Assembly (NCBI RefSeq): GCF_003323735.1
Contig: NZ_QOIM01000025.1
Location: 180,068-244,067 of the forward strand
DNA from: Streptomyces reniochalinae
GTDB taxonomy: Bacteria; Actinomycetota; Actinomycetes; Streptomycetales; Streptomycetaceae
Length of the DNA stretch: 64,000 bases
Direction: 5' to 3'
Shown in pieces: positions 37,569 to 46,671 of the stretch. Below the pieces are notes generated by a model that had not been told where the DNA came from, did not search any database, and saw only the letters and a list, made by a program, of their open reading frames with translations. Within the stretch, counting starts at the first letter, position 1; every line of letters begins with the position of its first letter. The translations under genes and the position numbers were made by a program.

Positions 37569-38744
37569 GTGTCAGTCACCCGCGACGTCATCGTCATCGG
37601 CCTCGGCGGCATGGGCAGTGCCGCCGCCTACCATCTGGCGGCCCGAGGCCACCGGGTCCTCGGGCTGGAGCGCTTCGGCCCGGCCCACAACCGCGGCTCC
37701 AGCCACGGCGGCTCCCGCATCACCCGCCAGTCCTACTTCGAGGACCCGGCCTACGTTCCCCTGCTGCTGCGCTCCTACGAACTGTTCGCCAAGCTGGAGC
37801 GCGACACGGGACGCACCCTGGCCACCCTGTGCGGAGGGGTGATGCTGGGCCGCCCGGACAGCCGCACCGTGGCGGGCAGCCGGCTCTCGGCCCAGCAGTG
37901 GGGGCTCCCCCACGAGATGCTCGACGCCAACGAGGTGCGGCGGCGTTTCCCGACGCTCACCCCGGGCCCCGACGAGGTGGCCCTGTACGAGGAGAGGGCC
38001 GGCTTCGTACGGCCCGAGGCGACGGTTGCCGCGCACGTCCAGCTCGCCCGGCAGGCGGGCGCCGATCTGCGGTTCGAGGAGCCGGTGACCCGGTGGGAGG
38101 TGCTGCCGGGCGGCAAGGGCGTGCGCGTCCACACGGTGGACGACGTCTACACCGCGGGGCACCTGGTGGTGTGCCCCGGCGCGTGGGCGCCCCGCCTGCT
38201 GGCCGATCTCGGTGTCGGCTTCACCATCGAGCGGCAGGTCATGTACTGGTTCCATCCGCGGGGCGGCACCGCGGCGTTCGAGCCGGAGCGGCACCCCATC
38301 TACGTGTGGGAGGACGGCGAAGGGGTGCAGATCTACGGCTTCCCCGCGATCGAGGGCCCGGACGGCGGCGCGAAGGTCGCCTTCTTCCGCAAGGGCTCGG
38401 TCTGCGACCCGGAGACCCTGGAGCGCACGGTCGGCCGGCGGGAGGCGGAGGCGATGGCAGCCCAGCTGCGGCCCCGCCTGCCCGACCTGCCCGGCAGCCT
38501 GCGCAGGGCCGTCGCGTGCATGTACACCACCACGGCGGACGAGCACTTCGTGCTGGCCCGCCACCCCGAGCACCCGGATGCGGTCACGGTGGCGTGCGGC
38601 TTCTCCGGGCACGGTTTCAAGTTCGTTCCCGTCATCGGCGAGATCGTCGCCGACCTGGCGCTCACCGGCGCCACCGAACATCCGATCGCCCTCTTCGACC
38701 CGCTGAGGCAGTCCGTGAAGCCCGAGGGAGTGACCGCACCATGA
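37569..38744 (+). CDS. solA: Monomeric sarcosine oxidase / N-methyl amino acid oxidase
   Basis: A 391-residue flavoprotein of the MSOX/MTOX family. The FAD motif is [19 protein letters not shown] (6-24), followed by [21 protein letters not shown]. Cys317 in [14 protein letters not shown] matches the Cys that binds FAD covalently in monomeric sarcosine oxidase. [15 protein letters not shown] is the typical C-terminal motif. It oxidises sarcosine to glycine, formaldehyde and hydrogen peroxide. The GTG at 37569 has AGGAGG seven bases upstream. Its stop overlaps the Rieske oxygenase start by 4 bp. The substrate could be another N-methyl amino acid. Confidence 0.88.
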   Translation: MSVTRDVIVIGLGGMGSAAAYHLAARGHRVLGLERFGPAHNRGSSHGGSRITRQSYFEDPAYVPLLLRSYELFAKLERDTGRTLATLCGGVMLGRPDSRTVAGSRLSAQQWGLPHEMLDANEVRRRFPTLTPGPDEVALYEERAGFVRPEATVAAHVQLARQAGADLRFEEPVTRWEVLPGGKGVRVHTVDDVYTAGHLVVCPGAWAPRLLADLGVGFTIERQVMYWFHPRGGTAAFEPERHPIYVWEDGEGVQIYGFPAIEGPDGGAKVAFFRKGSVCDPETLERTVGRREAEAMAAQLRPRLPDLPGSLRRAVACMYTTTADEHFVLARHPEHPDAVTVACGFSGHGFKFVPVIGEIVADLALTGATEHPIALFDPLRQSVKPEGVTAP

Positions 38745-39862
38745 CGACCGCCGTCGGCAGCCTGCTGGCGACCCTGCCAGGTGACCGCTACACCGATCCG
38801 GGAAACTTCCGGCGCGAGCAGGAACGCATCTTCGAGACCGAGTGGTTCTGCGCGGTCCGCTCGGCCGATCTCGACAAGCCCGGCGCCTACCGCACCGTCC
38901 AGGTGGGCCGCGAGAGCGTGCTGGTCACCCGCAACCGGCGCGGAGACCTGCGGGCCTTCCTCAACGTGTGCCGCCACCGCGGCGCCAGGCTGTGCACACA
39001 ACAAGCGGGCGAGGTGCGGCGCAGCCTGCAATGCCCGTACCACGCCTGGACGTACGACCTGGACGGCAAGCTCACGGCCGCCCCCAACCTCACGCGGATG
39101 CCGGACGTGGACCGCGGCTCCTACGGGCTGCACACCGTGGCGCTGCGGGAGTGGCTGGGGTACGCGTGGGTGTGTCTGGCCGAAGAGCCACCGTCGTTCG
39201 AGGAGACGGTGATGGGCGACGTCGCCGGCCGGCTCGGCGGCGGCGACGTCATCGGGCACTACGCGATCGAGTCGCTGGCACTGGGCAGGCGGCACACCTA
39301 CGACGTGGCGGCCAACTGGAAGCTGATCGTCGAGAACTTCATGGAGTGCTACCACTGCGCCACCATCCACCCCGAACTGACGGAGGTGCTGCCGGAGTTC
39401 GCCGACGGGCTCGCCGCGCAGTACTTCGTGGGCCACGGTCCCGAGTTCGCCGCCGAGGCCCAGGGGTTCACGGTGGACGGGAGCGCGGGGTTCGCGCGGC
39501 TGCCCGGCGTGCCCGACGCCCACGACCGCCGCTACTACGCGGTCACCGTGCGCCCGCAGGTCTTCGTGAACCTGGTTCCCGACCACGTCATCTGGCACCG
39601 GATGTTCCCGCTGGCCGAGGACCGCACCGTCGTGGAGTGCGACTGGCTCTACGCGCCCGAGGTCGTGGCGGAGGGCACCGATCTGGACCGCTCGGTGGAG
39701 CTCTTCCACCGCGTCAACGTCCAGGACTTCGACGCCTGCGAGCGCACCCAGCCCGCCATGTCCTCCCGCGCCTACCGCGACGGCGGCGTGCTGGTCCCCA
39801 GCGAGCACCACATCGGGGAGTTCCACGCGTGGGTGACGGGACGACTGGAGGGGCCAGGCTGA
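38741..39862 (+). CDS. Rieske non-haem iron oxygenase alpha subunit, probable betaine demethylase
   Basis: A 373-residue ring-hydroxylating-type oxygenase resembling GbcA and stachydrine demethylases. The Rieske cluster ligands are Cys77/His79 (CRHRGARLC) and Cys98/His101 (CPYHAWTYD). The mononuclear iron site is His205 and His210 in [15 protein letters not shown]. The ATG overlaps the sarcosine oxidase stop. Placed with dimethylglycine and sarcosine oxidases, glycine betaine to dimethylglycine is the best-supported reaction. Carnitine or proline betaine demethylation remains possible. Electrons probably come from the ferredoxin and reductase at 31054-32591. Confidence 0.85.
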   Translation: MTTAVGSLLATLPGDRYTDPGNFRREQERIFETEWFCAVRSADLDKPGAYRTVQVGRESVLVTRNRRGDLRAFLNVCRHRGARLCTQQAGEVRRSLQCPYHAWTYDLDGKLTAAPNLTRMPDVDRGSYGLHTVALREWLGYAWVCLAEEPPSFEETVMGDVAGRLGGGDVIGHYAIESLALGRRHTYDVAANWKLIVENFMECYHCATIHPELTEVLPEFADGLAAQYFVGHGPEFAAEAQGFTVDGSAGFARLPGVPDAHDRRYYAVTVRPQVFVNLVPDHVIWHRMFPLAEDRTVVECDWLYAPEVVAEGTDLDRSVELFHRVNVQDFDACERTQPAMSSRAYRDGGVLVPSEHHIGEFHAWVTGRLEGPG

Positions 39863-39943
39863 GTGACACCGGTGGTGGGCCGGCGACCGGGGCGGGGAAC
39901 GCACCGCCCGGGTCGCCGGCCCCGTCTTCACGCCACCGCCGCC

Positions 39944-41944
39944 TCAGCCGTCCTGCTGGTCGCGGACGCCGGCCAGGAAGTCGGCGAGGTAGGGGTCGCC
40001 GATCCTGACCGGGCCGACCTGGTGGTGTTCGTCGGGGTCGACGGTGAGGGCGGAGGCCTTCTCCGCCGCCTCGTCCATGGCCGCGCGGGCGGCCTCGGCC
40101 GCCTCGTCGTCGCCGTTCCGCAGCGCGGTCAGCACCCGCAGTCCCTGCCCCATGGCCTCGCCCCACAGCTCGGTGGCGTCCAGCCAGCGGCCGGCGTCGT
40201 GCAGGAAGAAGCGGTCCTGGACGCCGTCGCGGATGCGGGCGGGCGCGCGGCGGATGTCGTCGGCGACGGGGCGCAGGCCGCGGACGGCGGCTGCCGGGTC
40301 GTCGGCGTAGCGCTCCCAGAAGCCGTCGAGCCGGGCGGCCAGCTTCGGCGACTGCGGCTGCCAGGGTTCCTCACCGAAGGTGGGGGCCATGTGGTTGAGG
40401 TCCACGAAGGTGCGGACCGCCGCGGCACTCCGCGCGTCCCCGCCCGCCAGGTAGGCGGCGGCCTGCGCACCGGAGCGGTCGCGGTCGTAGCCGCGGTCGT
40501 TCCAGGAGAAGTCCGACATCGTGAAGACGGCGAGCTTGCTGGCGCCCGCCTGGTTCATGGGGTTGGAGACCAGGCCGCTGGTGTGTTCCGACAGGCCCGC
40601 GTCCCGCTTGTCGTACGGGGCCAGCAGCAGCCGGCCCTTGGTCTGCTCAAAGTCGTTGACCGGGTAGTTGTCCCAGACGAACACCTTGCGCCCGAACAGC
40701 TCGGACGCCTTCTGCGCCTGCTCGTCGGTGATCTCGGGCGGCACCACGTCGGTGCCGGTCCACATCACCTCCACGTCGGCGTCGAGCTTCTCGCGCAGCG
40801 TCTTCTTGTAGGCGGTCTCGGTCAGGTCGCCGTACTCGGTGGGGACCGTCTGGAGGGGCCTGGTGCCCTCGTGCTCGGCCAGGAAGCCGCGCTGGACGGC
40901 GTTGAGAAGGCCGGCCTGTGCCTCGGCGGCCGGGGCGCGGCCGGGTGCGCCGTACGTGTCCTGGTCGCCGTCGCAGTTCCACTTCGTGTAGTTGATGTCG
41001 TCCAGCGGAACGGAGAAGTCGCGCACGCCCAGGTCGTAGAGCGACTGGAGCTTCGCCTCCAGGGCCTTGACGTCGTCCGGGTCCGAGTAGCAGATCGAGG
41101 TGCCGGGCGAGACGGCGAAGGTGAAGCGGACGTGGTGGGCGCGGGCGGCCTCCACCAGCTCGCCCAGCTCGGCGAGCTTGTCCTGGGGGTAGGGCTCGCG
41201 CCACTTCTCCCGGTGGTAGGGGTCGTCCTTGGGCGCGTACACGTAGGTGTTCGCCTTCGTGTCGCCCAGGAACCGCACGTGGTCCAGGCGTTCGGCCTGG
41301 GTCCAGGGCGGCCCGTAGAACCCCTCGATGGTGCCCCGCAGCGGCATCGAGGGGTGGTCGCTGATGGCGGCGCCCGCGATGCGGCGCGGGCCGTGGCGCT
41401 CGGTGATCAGCTGGCGGAGGGTCTGCACGGCGTAGAACTGTCCGGCCGCGTCCGTGCCGCCCAGCGCGACGGTACCGCCGTCGTGGCGCTTGCCCGCCCT
41501 GGAGACCCTGAGGGCGTATCCCTCGGCGTGGTCGGGCGCCGCGGTGCCGCGCAGCGCCTCGGCTATGTCGTCCCTGGTCGCCTCGCCCAGCAGGACCGTC
41601 AGCCGGGCGCGGCCTGAGGGCTTGTCGCGGACCTCGGGTGAGCGGACGCCGCCCGCCTTGAGCACGTCGGTGAGCAGGCGGCGGGCCGCGGCGTCGGTGT
41701 CCTCGCCGACGACGATCTCGGCGGTGCGGGGGACGCGGACGTCGCCGCCCGCGCGTTCGGCGTGCTGCGGGGTGGGTGAGACGGTGGGCAGCGCGGCGTC
41801 GGCACCGCCGGTGCGGCCCGCTCCGCCCCCTCCGCTCCCTCCGTCAGATCCGCCGGCGGCGGACGCCACCGCCGGGACCCCTGCGGCGAGCAGGGCCAGA
41901 CCGAGGGCGAGGACTTTGATGCGGACTCCGTCAGCGGCGGACAT
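39944..41944 (-). CDS. Secreted GH84 beta-N-acetylglucosaminidase
   Basis: A 666-residue exported glycosidase. Residues 8-32 are a Sec signal peptide (VLALGLALLAAGVPAVASAA). An N-terminal GH20b-like domain is followed by the GH84 catalytic domain starting PLRGTIEGFYGPPWTQAERLDHVRFLGDTKANTYVYAPKDDPYHR. The catalytic Asp pair is in SVPLDDINY, and WDNYPVND is also conserved. Family members remove terminal GlcNAc (hyaluronidase-like or O-GlcNAcase activity). The ATG at 41944 has GGAGG five bases upstream. A DasR-like operator sits 63 bp upstream, consistent with GlcNAc control. Confidence 0.88.
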   Translation of the reverse strand: MSAADGVRIKVLALGLALLAAGVPAVASAAGGSDGGSGGGGAGRTGGADAALPTVSPTPQHAERAGGDVRVPRTAEIVVGEDTDAAARRLLTDVLKAGGVRSPEVRDKPSGRARLTVLLGEATRDDIAEALRGTAAPDHAEGYALRVSRAGKRHDGGTVALGGTDAAGQFYAVQTLRQLITERHGPRRIAGAAISDHPSMPLRGTIEGFYGPPWTQAERLDHVRFLGDTKANTYVYAPKDDPYHREKWREPYPQDKLAELGELVEAARAHHVRFTFAVSPGTSICYSDPDDVKALEAKLQSLYDLGVRDFSVPLDDINYTKWNCDGDQDTYGAPGRAPAAEAQAGLLNAVQRGFLAEHEGTRPLQTVPTEYGDLTETAYKKTLREKLDADVEVMWTGTDVVPPEITDEQAQKASELFGRKVFVWDNYPVNDFEQTKGRLLLAPYDKRDAGLSEHTSGLVSNPMNQAGASKLAVFTMSDFSWNDRGYDRDRSGAQAAAYLAGGDARSAAAVRTFVDLNHMAPTFGEEPWQPQSPKLAARLDGFWERYADDPAAAVRGLRPVADDIRRAPARIRDGVQDRFFLHDAGRWLDATELWGEAMGQGLRVLTALRNGDDEAAEAARAAMDEAAEKASALTVDPDEHHQVGPVRIGDPYLADFLAGVRDQQDG

Positions 41945-42006
41945 GCGGCCTCCGTGAGATACGGGTGCGTGGGCGGCGTACGCTGATTGATCGGATGTCA
42001 GCTTCG

Positions 42007-42022
42007 AGTGGTCTGGTCCACT
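42007..42022. promoter_or_regulatory. DasR-like operator (dre)
   Basis: AGTGGTCTGGTCCACT differs from the DasR consensus AGTGGTCTAGACCACT at two central bases. The wider sequence forms 7-bp inverted arms (cgagtgg at 42005-42011, ccactcg at 42018-42024). It lies 63 bp upstream of the GH84 start on the minus strand. DasR represses chitin/GlcNAc genes and is released by glucosamine-6-phosphate, so regulation of this gene is plausible. Confidence 0.6.
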
Positions 42023-42195
42023 CGTCAAGACGGTGGGCTCTTTCTCTCCACTTTTTCTCCCCCGTTTTCCCTCCGCTGTATTCCCTCCGCGTTCCGTCCC
42101 TGGGCCAGGTCCGCGTCCGGTGCACGCGCCGAGAGGTCGGACCTCCGCTCGGCCCGCTGGAGGCACCCGGGGCGCGGTGTGATGGGGTGGGGCGC

Positions 42196-42906
42196 ATGAA
42201 CGCCCCCCTCGGCCCCTCCCCCGCCCAGGCCCTCGCGGCAGCACGGCTGGTCATCTTCGACTGCGACGGCGTACTGGTCGACACCGAACGGATCGGGCCG
42301 GAGGTGGTGGCCGCCATGGCGACCGAGGCGGGCTGGCCGCTCACCCCCCAGGACGTACTGGAGAGGTTCCTGGGCACTCCGGAGCCCTACCTCCTCGCAC
42401 AGGTACGCGCCCACGCGACGGTGCCCGTGGACGAGAGCTGGCTGGCGGAGTACCGCGCCCGGGTCGCCGCCGCGTTCGACGCGGCCCCGCACACGATGCC
42501 CGGCGTCCGCGACGTCCTGGACGCCCTCGAAGAGCGTTCCGTCCCCTACTGCGTCGCCTCCAGCGGAAGCCACTCACGCATCCGCCACTCGCTGACGGCC
42601 ACCGGGCTGTGGGACCGCTTCGCGGGGCGCGTCTTCAGCGCCGAGGACGTGGCCGAGGGCAAGCCGGCGCCGGACGTGTTCCTCCATGCGGCGGCGGAGT
42701 GCGGGGTGCCCGCCGCGCAGTGCCTGGTCGTCGAGGACAGCCCGGCCGGCATCCGGGCGGCGCGGGCGGCCCGGATGCCCGTCCTCGGCTACACGGGCGG
42801 CCCCACCCCCGCCCACTGGCTGACCCCCGCCCCCACCGTCCCCGACCTGCGCGACCTTCTGACAGAGCCCGCGAACAGCTCCCCACAGGCGCCCCAGGGA
42901 GGCTAG
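42196..42906 (+). CDS. HAD-superfamily phosphatase (beta-phosphoglucomutase-like)
   Basis: A 236-residue HAD hydrolase. Motif I is VIFDCDGVLVDTE (residues ~19-31), with the nucleophile and acid Asp. Motif II is CVASSGS, motif III GKPAPDVFLHAA, and motif IV VVEDSPAGIRAA. A helical cap sits between motifs I and II. Similar proteins are phosphatases or beta-phosphoglucomutases acting on sugar phosphates; the motif I DxD fits either. The ATG at 42196 follows GGGGTGGGG. It is divergent from the GH84 gene and convergent with the FadR-type gene. Confidence 0.85.
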   Translation: MNAPLGPSPAQALAAARLVIFDCDGVLVDTERIGPEVVAAMATEAGWPLTPQDVLERFLGTPEPYLLAQVRAHATVPVDESWLAEYRARVAAAFDAAPHTMPGVRDVLDALEERSVPYCVASSGSHSRIRHSLTATGLWDRFAGRVFSAEDVAEGKPAPDVFLHAAAECGVPAAQCLVVEDSPAGIRAARAARMPVLGYTGGPTPAHWLTPAPTVPDLRDLLTEPANSSPQAPQGG

Positions 42907-42945
42907 GAGGACCTCCCCGGAGGCACCCCCCTTCCCGTGGAAAGC

Positions 42946-43758
42946 TCATCCTGGCGGTCGTCCGGGGTCCTCCTCCAACGCCGCGCGCAGCCGCGCTCGG
43001 TCCCCGGGCGGAAGGTGGGGCGCGTAGTGCTCGTGGAGGGCCTGCCTGCCGAGGCGCGCCGCGAGGGCCCCGTCGCAGGCGCGGAGCGCGTCGAGAATGT
43101 GCCGGTGGTGGGCGACCGAACGCCGCATCGCGGCGGCCGCCTCGCCGGCGGCCTCCGCACGGACCAGCTTGCTCTCGATGGCCTCGACGACGGCGTCGTG
43201 CACGGCGCGGGCGCACAGGGCGAGCAGCGCGTTGCCGCTGGCCTTCGCCACCACGCGGTGGAACTCCCCGTCGGCCTCGCTGAATCCGTGCGGATCCTGG
43301 GGGGCGAGCTTCGCCATCTCGTCCACCAGTTCGGTCAGCCGCCGCAGGTCGTCAGCGGAGTGGAGGCGCGCGGCGAGCCGGTAGCTCTCCGCGTCCAGGA
43401 GCATCCGGAACTGGATCAGTTCGCCGAGCCCGGACAGGTGGGAGCGGGCCAGGCGGCCCAGCGCGTGGCTGAGGGTGTCAGGGGAGACGCCCAGCACCTC
43501 GGCGCCCTGCGGGTCACCGGGGCGCGAGCGGATCAGCCCTGAGGACTGGAGGACCCGCAGCGCCTCCCTGATCGTCGAGCGGCCCACGTCGAACTGGCGC
43601 ATCAGTTCGCGTTCGCCGGGAAGCCGGGAGCCGGGCGGCAGAGAGCCGCCGAGGATGCGTTCCTCTACCTGCTCGGCCACACGCTGGTAGGCCCGCACGG
43701 GGCGCACGGGCCGGAAGTCGGCCCGTGCGGTGGGCCGTTGAGGAGATTCCGCCGGCAT
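42946..43758 (-). CDS. FadR/GntR-family regulator (FCD domain)
   Basis: A 270-residue regulator. The winged helix-turn-helix is VAEQVEERILGGSLPPGSRLPGERELMRQFDVGRSTIREALRVLQSSGLI (about 27-76). The all-helical FCD effector domain follows, with metal-binding candidates in the FRMLLDAESYRLAA, DGEFHRVVAKASGN and SVAHHRHILDAL segments. The ATG at 43758 has AAAGGGCGG upstream. It is divergent from the M20-ALDH-SDR-symporter-amidase operon, with a FadR-type palindrome between them, so it is probably that operon's repressor. The ligand is expected to be a carboxylate. Confidence 0.88.
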   Translation of the reverse strand: MPAESPQRPTARADFRPVRPVRAYQRVAEQVEERILGGSLPPGSRLPGERELMRQFDVGRSTIREALRVLQSSGLIRSRPGDPQGAEVLGVSPDTLSHALGRLARSHLSGLGELIQFRMLLDAESYRLAARLHSADDLRRLTELVDEMAKLAPQDPHGFSEADGEFHRVVAKASGNALLALCARAVHDAVVEAIESKLVRAEAAGEAAAAMRRSVAHHRHILDALRACDGALAARLGRQALHEHYAPHLPPGDRARLRAALEEDPGRPPG

Positions 43759-43877
43759 GCGTCCGCCCTTTCCCATGTGTGCGTGCGGGCCGGTCCGGTG
43801 CGCGCCCGCGGATCCGTTCCGTGTACGCGTGCGGGCCGGTCCCGTGCGCGCACACGGGACCGGCCCGTGCCGACCCC

Positions 43878-43907
43878 TTGACCGGGCCCTCGGCCCACCA
43901 GCAGAGT
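43878..43907 (+). promoter_or_regulatory. Candidate promoter of the amide-catabolism operon
   Basis: TTGACC (43878-43883) and CAGAGT (43902-43907) are separated by 18 bases. The FadR-type palindrome starts 12 bases later, near the expected start of transcription. The -10 is weak. Confidence 0.3.
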
Positions 43908-43918
43908 ACGGACGATCA

Positions 43919-43933
43919 ACTGGTCTGACCAGT
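43919..43933. promoter_or_regulatory. FadR-type operator palindrome
   Basis: ACTGGTCTGACCAGT is a perfect 7-1-7 palindrome. It matches the FadR-subfamily pattern TGGTNNNACCA and lies between the regulator and its target operon, 49 bp before the M20 start. Confidence 0.65.
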
Positions 43934-43981
43934 CGCCTGGCCACCTGGGTAGGGCGGTCTGGGAGGGGACTTGGAGGTTCC

Positions 43982-45223
43982 ATGCGTTCCGGTCCCGGCA
44001 CACCGCCGTGGGAATCCGTGCTCGACACCGAGGCGGCCGTCGCCTTCACGCAGAAACTGGTGCGGCTGCGCACCGTGAATGCCGCGGGCGCGGAGGCCGT
44101 GGAGAAACCGGCCGCCGAACTCGTCTCCGAGCTGTTCTCCCGGTTCGGGTGGGAGCACACCGTCACCGAGGTGGCGCACGGGCGCCCCAACGTCGTCGCG
44201 GTCGTCGACGGCGGCGGGGGCGCGGGTCCCACCCTGATGTTCGAGGGCCACACCGACGTGGTGACCGAGGGCGATCCGGCGGACTGGAGCGTGGACCCCT
44301 ACGGCGCCGAGATCCGCGACGGGCGGATGTGGGGCCGGGGCACGGCCGACATGAAGTCCGGTGTCGCGGCGATGATCTACGGGGTCCGCGCGCTCCAGCT
44401 CGCCGGGCCCTTCCCAGGGCGCGTCGTTGTCGGCGTCATGGCCGACGAGGAGGGCATGATGCTCGGCGCCAAGGCGTTCGCGGCCTCCCCGACGGCCTCC
44501 GAGGTGGACGGCGTCGTCGTCTGCGAGCCCGAGGGGTACGAGGTGTGCACCTCGGCGCGCGGCGGCATCCGGCTGCGCCTCGACCTGACGGGCGTGATGG
44601 CGCACGGGGCGATGCCGCAGGAGGGCAGGAACCCGGTCGCCGCGGGTGCCCGCGTCGTGGAGGCTCTGGCGGCGGTGCAGGAGTGGGCCACAGGGCGTTA
44701 CGGCACCCATCCGCACGCCGGTTCTGTCACGGTCACCCCCACGGTGCTGCTCGGGGGCGATCCCGACCAGCTCAACGTCATCCCCGCGCACGGCGTCGTC
44801 GGCGTGGACGTCCGCACGGTCCCCGGTACCGACCACGCCGAACTCACCGAGCGCGTCCGCACGGCGGCCCAGGAGGCCGCCGCCGCGTTCGGCGTCGCCG
44901 TGGAGCCGACGGTCGTGGACGACCGGCCCGCCATCGAGATCCCCGAGGACCATCCCCTCGTGGCCGGCCTGGTGGCGGCGCACACCCGGGTGCACGGTGC
45001 GGCGCCCGCCTTCGGCGCGGTGCCCGGCACCACGGACGGCACGATCCTCACCCGCGACGCGGGGCTGCCCACCGTCGTCTACGGTCCTGGCGGGAAGTGG
45101 ATCGCGCACCAGAAGGACGAGTACGTCCAGGTGCGGGAGATCGGCGAGTACGCGCGGGTGTACGCGGCGGCCGCCTGGCACTTCCTCACCGGCGGCGGGC
45201 AGGCGGGAGGTACGCGGTCGTGA
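43982..45223 (+). CDS. M20-family metallo-amidohydrolase (ArgE/DapE/aminoacylase-like)
   Basis: A 413-residue dizinc amidohydrolase. The metal site is complete: LMFEGHTDVV (His, Asp), GRGTADMKSG (bridging Asp), MADEEGMM (catalytic Glu and ligand Glu), VCEPEG and the C-terminal GKWIAHQKDEYV (His). Family members cleave N-acyl or N-succinyl amino acids or dipeptides. The ATG at 43982 has GGAGG five bases upstream. It is first in the operon and overlaps the aldehyde dehydrogenase gene. The substrate is unknown; a deacylation step in breakdown of an imported amide is inferred. Confidence 0.88.
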   Translation: MRSGPGTPPWESVLDTEAAVAFTQKLVRLRTVNAAGAEAVEKPAAELVSELFSRFGWEHTVTEVAHGRPNVVAVVDGGGGAGPTLMFEGHTDVVTEGDPADWSVDPYGAEIRDGRMWGRGTADMKSGVAAMIYGVRALQLAGPFPGRVVVGVMADEEGMMLGAKAFAASPTASEVDGVVVCEPEGYEVCTSARGGIRLRLDLTGVMAHGAMPQEGRNPVAAGARVVEALAAVQEWATGRYGTHPHAGSVTVTPTVLLGGDPDQLNVIPAHGVVGVDVRTVPGTDHAELTERVRTAAQEAAAAFGVAVEPTVVDDRPAIEIPEDHPLVAGLVAAHTRVHGAAPAFGAVPGTTDGTILTRDAGLPTVVYGPGGKWIAHQKDEYVQVREIGEYARVYAAAAWHFLTGGGQAGGTRS

Positions 45224-46671
45224 TGCTCTGGCACGGCAAGGAGTTCCCCGAAGGGCTGCCGGTCGGCGACGGGTGGGTGGCCGCGCCCGGACAGCGGACG
45301 GTCGCCTTCCCCTACGACGGAAGTGCCGTCGCCAGGGCGCCCGTCGGTGACGTGGCACTGGCCCGGCGGGCCGTCGAGCACGCGGCGGGGCTGCGCCGCA
45401 CGGCGGCCGGGCTGCCCACCCGCACCCGGCGTGCCGTTCTGGCCTCGGTGGCCGACGCGCTCGAAGGCGTGGCGGCCGGCATGGAGGATCTGCTGGTCCT
45501 GGAGACGGGCAAGCCGCGGGCCGACTGCCGTACGGAGGTCGTCCGCGCGGTCGCCACCTGGCGGGCGGCGGCCGACGAGGTGGTGCACATCCACGGCGAG
45601 ACGGTGCCGCTGGACGGACTGCCGTCGGGGGACGGGATGACGGGCTTTTGGACGAGGCGCCCGGTCGGGGTCGTGGTGGGGATCGCCGGGTTCAACTATC
45701 CGATGATGCTCGCCACCCACAAGATCGCCCCCGCGCTGGCCGCGGGGTGCCCCGTCGTCGTCAAGCCCGCGCCCGCGACGCCGCTGGCCACCCTGTGGCT
45801 GGTCAACCTGGTGCGCGAGCGGCTGGTCGCGGCGGGTGCGCCGGCCGGTGCCGTCCAGCTGGTGACCGGCGACGCGGAGGTGGGCCGCACACTGACCACC
45901 CACGAGGCCGTGGCCGCCGTCTCCTTCACGGGCTCGGCGGCCGTCGGCCACCGCATCGCGCGCGACGCGGCCCCGCGCAAGGTGGTGCTGGAGCTGGGTT
46001 CCAACGCGGCTCTCGTCGTCGCGGCCGACGCCGACCTGGACGCCGCGGCCGACGCCGTGGTGCGCGGCGGCTACTATGCCTCGGGCCAGGCCTGCATCGC
46101 CGTCCAGCGGGTCATCGCCGAACAGCCTGTCGCCGCCGAGTTGGAGCGCCGGATCGCCGACAGGATCGGCTCCGTGGTCGTGGGCGACCCGCGTGCCCGA
46201 AGCACCCGCGTCGCCGCGCTCATCGACCAGGACGCCACCGAGCGGGTGCTGGCGTGGATCGCGCGGGCCCGCGAGGCGGGCGCCCGCCTGGTCGCGGGCG
46301 GCGAGCGGCGGGGGCGGTGTGTGACACCGGCGCTGCTGGCCGACGTGCCCGACGGGCAGCCCGTGTGGGACGAGGAGGTCTTCGGACCCGTCGTCAGCCT
46401 GCGCGCCGTGCCGGACCTGGACGCGGCCCTCGCCACGGTCGACGCGAGCCGCTACGGGCTGCACGCGGCCGTCTTCACCCGCCGCCTGGACACCGCGTTC
46501 CGTGCGCTGGAGGAACTCGACGTCGGCGGCGTGGTGGTCAACGAGGTGCCCGGCTACCGCTGCGACGTCGCCCCCTACGGCGGCGTCAAGGACTCCGGCA
46601 TCGGACGCGAGGGTCCGCGGTTCGCGATCGAGGAGTTGACGGTGACGAAGATGGTGGTGATCAAACCGTGA
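45220..46671 (+). CDS. Aldehyde dehydrogenase family protein
   Basis: A 483-residue NAD(P)-dependent aldehyde dehydrogenase. The oxyanion Asn is in GIAGFNYPMM, the cofactor loop is VSFTGSAAVG, the general-base Glu is in KVVLELGSN, and the nucleophile is Cys in YYASGQACIAVQRV. The C-terminal EEVFGPVVSLRAV and YGGVKDSGIGREGPRFAIEELT are standard. The GTG at 45220 overlaps the M20 stop, and an ATG one codon later is the alternative. It probably oxidises an aldehyde formed downstream of amide cleavage. The aldehyde cannot be named from sequence. Confidence 0.9.
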   Translation: MMLWHGKEFPEGLPVGDGWVAAPGQRTVAFPYDGSAVARAPVGDVALARRAVEHAAGLRRTAAGLPTRTRRAVLASVADALEGVAAGMEDLLVLETGKPRADCRTEVVRAVATWRAAADEVVHIHGETVPLDGLPSGDGMTGFWTRRPVGVVVGIAGFNYPMMLATHKIAPALAAGCPVVVKPAPATPLATLWLVNLVRERLVAAGAPAGAVQLVTGDAEVGRTLTTHEAVAAVSFTGSAAVGHRIARDAAPRKVVLELGSNAALVVAADADLDAAADAVVRGGYYASGQACIAVQRVIAEQPVAAELERRIADRIGSVVVGDPRARSTRVAALIDQDATERVLAWIARAREAGARLVAGGERRGRCVTPALLADVPDGQPVWDEEVFGPVVSLRAVPDLDAALATVDASRYGLHAAVFTRRLDTAFRALEELDVGGVVVNEVPGYRCDVAPYGGVKDSGIGREGPRFAIEELTVTKMVVIKP

